From assembly GCA_963921195.1 (NCBI GenBank), contig OY992539.1, positions 208,882,035-208,946,034 on the forward strand: a DNA stretch of 64,000 bases, given 5' to 3'. The position numbers and the translations under genes were made by a program. Origin of the DNA: Pegoplata infirma (taxonomy: Eukaryota; Arthropoda; Insecta; Diptera; Anthomyiidae). The notes below the pieces were generated by a model. That model searched no databases, had not been told where the DNA came from, and saw only the letters and a program-made list of their open reading frames with translations. Below, in pieces: positions 60,152 to 64,000 of the stretch. The first letter of the stretch is position 1. Each line of letters starts with the position of its first letter.

Positions 60152-60473
60152 ATGGTGAGTTGTAACAAGAAAAGTTAGCTGAAAAAAAAAAATCGGAAAT
60201 GCATAAAAGGAACTCTAAAGAAAAATTCCTTTTCTGCCATAATTGATGATGCAGCATAATGAAAATGGATTTGGAAATGGCCATTGATTTATTTTCTACT
60301 AATTGTGACAAGATTACATGAAAATATGGCATAATTTTCTTTACTATTTTAGAGTTTTGCGGAAAAAATTACCAGTTTAATGGCCAGGCCAAATCAGCAA
60401 CCTGGCCCTACGGATGATCAACCCTGGTATTTAAAATATGGTGTTAAGTTTTTAGGTATCACAGGAGCATTCT
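60152..60473 (+). CDS. fwe: flower, N-terminal part (continues past window)
   Basis: Flower is a small multi-pass membrane protein of synaptic and endocytic vesicles, proposed to act as a calcium channel and known from cell competition in Drosophila. The first coding exon is only the ATG (60152-60154) before GTGAGT. The second exon is 60353-60473, giving [16 protein letters not shown] and [20 protein letters not shown], a close match to the family start. The exon ends in phase 1 at GTAAGT. The next family exon, which should begin with the first transmembrane segment, is not found before the right edge. The 5' UTR is probably in the A-rich 300 bases upstream. Confidence 0.9.
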
Positions 60474-60784
60474 GTAAGTTTTCATTGTATATTAAAGTGT
60501 AAATTAAGTTTATTTTTTTAATTTTTCTCGTTTTTTGGAATTTTTTTTTCCTAAATTTGGATTTTTTTCAACGTTGATCGATTTTTTTTGTGTACCTTTT
60601 TTCTTGGTCTTCTTCTCTTTTGAGTACCTTATCTGTGTATTCATGATTGTCATGGTTTGTCTTTTACTGACTGCCTAAACTAACTGTATGAGTGGGTGGG
60701 TGGGTGGATGACGAGAGATGATAAGAGGGAATTTTATAATAATGTACTTTTTCTACTTTTTTTTGCGAATTTTTTGTCTATTAG

Positions 60785-62345
60785 GCAAATAGTCTCAGAA
60801 TCTGAACATTTTATAGAAAAAATTTCTCAGAATCGGAGACTTTCTATATAGAAAAAATGCATCAGAAACTGAGACTTTTTCTATATAGCAAAAATGTCTC
60901 AGAATATGAGACTTTTTCTATATAGAAAAAATGTCTCAGAATCTGAGACTTTTTCTATATAGAAAAAATGTCTCAGAATCTGAGACTTTTTCTATATAGA
61001 AAAAATGTCTCAGAATCTGAGACTTTTTCTATATAGAAAAAATGTCTCAGAATCTGAGACTTTTTCTATATAGAAAAAATGTCTCAGAATCTGAGACTTT
61101 TTCTATATAGAAAAAATGTCTCAGAATCTGAGACTTTTTCTATATAGAAAAAATGTCTCAGAATCTGAGACTTTTTCTATATAGAAAAAATGTCTCAGAA
61201 TCTGAGACTTTTTCTATATAGAAAAAATGTCTCAGAATCTGAGACTTTTTCTATATAGAAAAAATGTCTCAGAATCTGAGACTTTTTCTATATAGAAAAA
61301 ATGTCTCAGAATCTGAGACTTTTTCTATATAGAAAAAATGTCTCAGAATCTGAGACTTTTTCTATATAGAAAAAATGTCTCAGAATCTGAGACTTTTTCT
61401 ATATAGAAAAAATGTCTCAGAATCTGAGACTTTTTCTATATAGAAAAAATGTCTCAGAATCTGAGACTTTTTCTATATAGAAAAAATGTCTCAGAATCTG
61501 AGACTTTTTCTATATAGAAAAAATGTCTCAGAATCTGAGACTTTTTCTATATAGAAAAAATGTCTCAGAATCTGAGACTTTTTCTATATAGAAAAAATGT
61601 CTCAGAATCTGAGACTTTTTCTATATAGAAAAAATGTCTCAGAATCTGAGACTTTTTCTATATAGAAAAAATGTCTCAGAATCTGAGACTTTTTCTATAT
61701 AGAAATAATTTCTCAGAATTTGAGACTTTTTCTATATAGAAAAAATGTCTCAGAATCTGAGACTTTTTCTATATAGAAAAAATGTCTCAGAATCTGAGAC
61801 TTTTTCTATATAGAAAAAATGTCTCAGAATCTGAGACTTTTTCTATATAAAAAAAATGTCTCAGAATCTGAGACTTTTTCTATATAGAAAAAATGTCTCA
61901 GAATCTGAGAGTTTTTCTATATAGAAAAAATGTCTCAGAATCTGAGACTTTTTCTATATAGAAAAAATGTCTCAGAATCTGAGAGTTTTTCTATATAGAA
62001 AAAATGTCTCAGAATCTGAGACTTTTTCTATATAGAAAAAATGTCTCAGAATCTGAGACTTTTTCTATATAGAAAAAATGTCTCAGAATCTGAGACTTTT
62101 TCTATATAAAAAAAATGTCTCAGAATCTGAGATTTTTTCTATATACAAAAAATGTCACAGAATCTGAGACTTTTTCTATATAGAAAAAATCTCTCAGAAT
62201 ATGAGACTTTTTCTATTTAGAAAAAATGTCTCAGAATCTGAGACTTTTTTTATATAGAAAAAAATGCTTCAGAATTGAAGAATTTTTAAAGAGGAAAAAT
62301 GCTTAAGAATCTGAAGATGTTTCTATAAGGAAAATGTCTCAGAAT
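60785..62345. repeat. minisatellite array D in flower intron 2 (37-bp unit)
   Basis: About 40 units, most of them identical, made of two perfect palindromes: TTTTTCTATATAGAAAAA (18 bp) and GTCTCAGAATCTGAGAC (17 bp, odd centre), joined by AT. Because both halves are palindromic, the array reads almost the same on both strands. Single-base variants (GAGAG, ATATAAA, ATACAAA) appear mainly in the distal third. It lies in the second flower intron. Confidence 0.97.
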
Positions 62346-63035
62346 CTATAATGTCTTAGTACATTTGTTCCATTTTTATCATCTCTATCGCATGATTTTG
62401 GTTTAGGTTAGGGGTTTGGGTGTTTTTTTTTTTTTTTTGGTTGTAGTTGTTGCTATTTTGAGGTCGTTTTTCTACTATTCCTACGTACACGCTTGACATT
62501 GATACACACAATAAAATTGTAGTATCCAAACATATACATACATATTTAGTATCCTAATTTGGTTCATCTCAAAAATATGGGTTAAATGTTTCCTTTTTTT
62601 TTACAAATTCATTTTACTCTTGTTCCGTATGTATGTTATACAAATATTATTAATATTTTTTTGTAATCCATACAATTTCCTTACGATTTATTTTTATTTT
62701 ATGTAATAGCATTCAAATGTTGAGATTTTTTTTTTGCCCTATTATTCACTTATTTATCACTTAATTTAAGTCTATTTTTAATTAATCTCTACAAAAAAAG
62801 ATTGATTTAATTTTATTATTTATTTGTTGTTTAGACTTTCCTCTTCCATCCATATCATATTACTGGGTGAATGCATCAGTGGTTATTGCGGTTTGTTTTT
62901 TTTTTTCATTTCAAATATACAAATGAGAAACTTAAAAGAGAAGACGACATAGATTACATAAATATTATTGAAAAGAATTTGCAAAATTGAGAACAACAAA
63001 CTTTGATAATTTTTTAAAAATTTTATATATATAAA
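62346..63035. other. flower intron sequence, no element assigned
   Basis: AT-rich DNA. An acceptor-like TTGTTGTTTAG at 62825-62835 precedes a short open stretch, but the encoded residues do not match flower and the donor is weak. Confidence 0.4.
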
Positions 63036-63240
63036 AATTCTGGAAGTCTAACATTCTGAGACACTGTTCCTACGTTTAAAGTTTTAGATTCATGACATTT
63101 TTCTGTATTAAAAACTTCTGAGACATTTTTCCAATAGAAAAATCATTAGATTTTGATACATTTTTCCTTTAAAGAAAAAGTCTCAGATTCTGAGACACTT
63201 TTCATAAAAGAAATCTTAGATTATGAGACTCTATATATAG
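63036..63240. repeat. decayed array-A type minisatellite
   Basis: Irregular TCTGAGACA-TTTTTC words with degenerate spacing. It ends exactly where reverse-transcriptase sequence begins. Confidence 0.6.
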
Positions 63241-63242
63241 CC

Positions 63243-64000
63243 AATAATTTTAATAATTATTTCGTAAATAGCATTGCTGATATAAGAAACTCCATTGAAA
63301 ACGTGCAATATGAAAATAAAATACCTGTGATAAATATTAAATTTGAATTTCGTGCAATATCCTTATTAGAATTAGAAATTATATGTAAAAATATTAAGAA
63401 AAAACCTGACTATAAGAAAATATCAAGCAATATAATATTAGATAACTGGGACGTAACTGGCAATATTTTACTCAACATTATAAATAAATCCCTAGAAACA
63501 GGAGTTTTCCCAGAAAATTGGAAGGAATCTTTAATTACCCCAATTGAAAAAGTTAAGAATACCAATATTTGCGAAGAATATCGCCCAATAAACATTCTAA
63601 AAACATTTGAAAAAGTAATGGAAAAAGTAGTAAAAAACCAACTTGAAAAATATCTAGAACAGAATAAACTTTTATCGAAATACCAATCCGGTTTCAGAAA
63701 AAATTATTCATGTGAAACAGCATTGAACTACACAATAAACAGGTGGAAATATATGAAGAGGAACAGTAAAATACTGGCGATTTTTCTTGATTTCAAAAGG
63801 GCGTTCGAAACAATAGATAGAGACATTTTAATAAAAAAATTATACAGGTATGGAATTAAGGACAAAGAATTGAAATGGTTTCAGTCATATTTAACCAATA
63901 GAATGCAAATTACTAGAGTTAATAACGTGGAATCAAGTGCAATAGAAAATGACTATGGAGTACCACAAGGCTCAATATTAGGAGCACTATTATTTATTAT
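63243..64000 (+). CDS. non-LTR reverse transcriptase (5'-truncated, runs off window)
   Basis: An uninterrupted frame of 252 codons reads through the fingers and palm of a LINE reverse transcriptase. Visible blocks are NKSLETGVFPENWKESLITP, EEYRPINILKTFEKVMEKVV, YQSGFRKNYSCETAL, the catalytic FLDFKRAFETIDRD (first Asp intact; the usual AFD is AFE), and GVPQGSILG at the edge. The element begins at FNNYFVNSI, missing the endonuclease, so it is 5'-truncated at the junction with minisatellite DNA. It lies in the sense direction inside the second flower intron. The blocks resemble the CR1/Jockey group. Absence of stops suggests recent insertion. Confidence 0.9.

Noticed and set aside
62836..62896. 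Candidate third flower exon after a TTGTTTAG acceptor
   Set aside because: In the required phase it encodes YFPLPSISYYWVNASVV, unlike the first transmembrane segment of flower, and the donor GTTTGT is weak. The true exon is probably beyond the window.

Overview
This is an AT-rich, repeat-dense nuclear window from a dipteran, most likely a calyptrate fly. That reading rests on three things: spliced genes of clearly fly type (Dcp2, flower, and a ZAD-type C2H2 zinc-finger gene), N/Q-homopolymer-rich proteins, and fly-type transposon relics. The species call is inference. Only three host genes can be supported, so most of the window is mobile or tandem-repeat DNA.

Layout. 0-13 kb: TIR and fold-back elements plus two large minisatellites (about 2.2-3.3 kb and 7.5-9.9 kb). 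13.2-19.2 kb: a transposon nest, with a 4.4-kb Tc1-type element carrying a 2.1-kb mariner-type element, then a further TIR element containing a tRNA-like sequence. 20-28 kb: more TIR elements, several with exact 8-bp target-site duplications (hAT type), two of them with GC-rich subterminal repeats. 28.5-35.4 kb: Dcp2 (+), five coding exons, 1035 codons, with a minisatellite in intron 1. 35.4-48.7 kb: no supportable gene; fold-back elements and short dispersed hairpin motifs. 48.7-50.8 kb: a 5'-truncated LINE (minus strand) interrupted by a 749-bp DNA transposon, each with its own target-site duplication. 51.4-57.3 kb: a four-exon ZAD C2H2 zinc-finger gene (minus), 1555 codons. 57.5-59.8 kb: hAT element, inverted duplication, and a tandem pair of 300-bp TIR elements. 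60.15 kb to the right edge: 5' part of flower (+), whose second intron holds a 1.5-kb minisatellite and the start of a largely intact non-LTR reverse transcriptase.

Dcp2 (mRNA decapping) and flower (vesicle membrane protein) do not form a pathway. As I recall, both map close together near cytological band 72A in Drosophila melanogaster, so their co-occurrence looks like conserved synteny.

The most distinctive feature is a modular minisatellite family. Each unit has two palindromic halves: a T5...A5 module and a second palindrome of varying sequence. It recurs at least four times as large arrays and several times as decayed traces, including inside introns of both Dcp2 and flower. Element boundaries given here come from reading the sequence by eye; exon joins were checked by reading frame and protein motif continuity.
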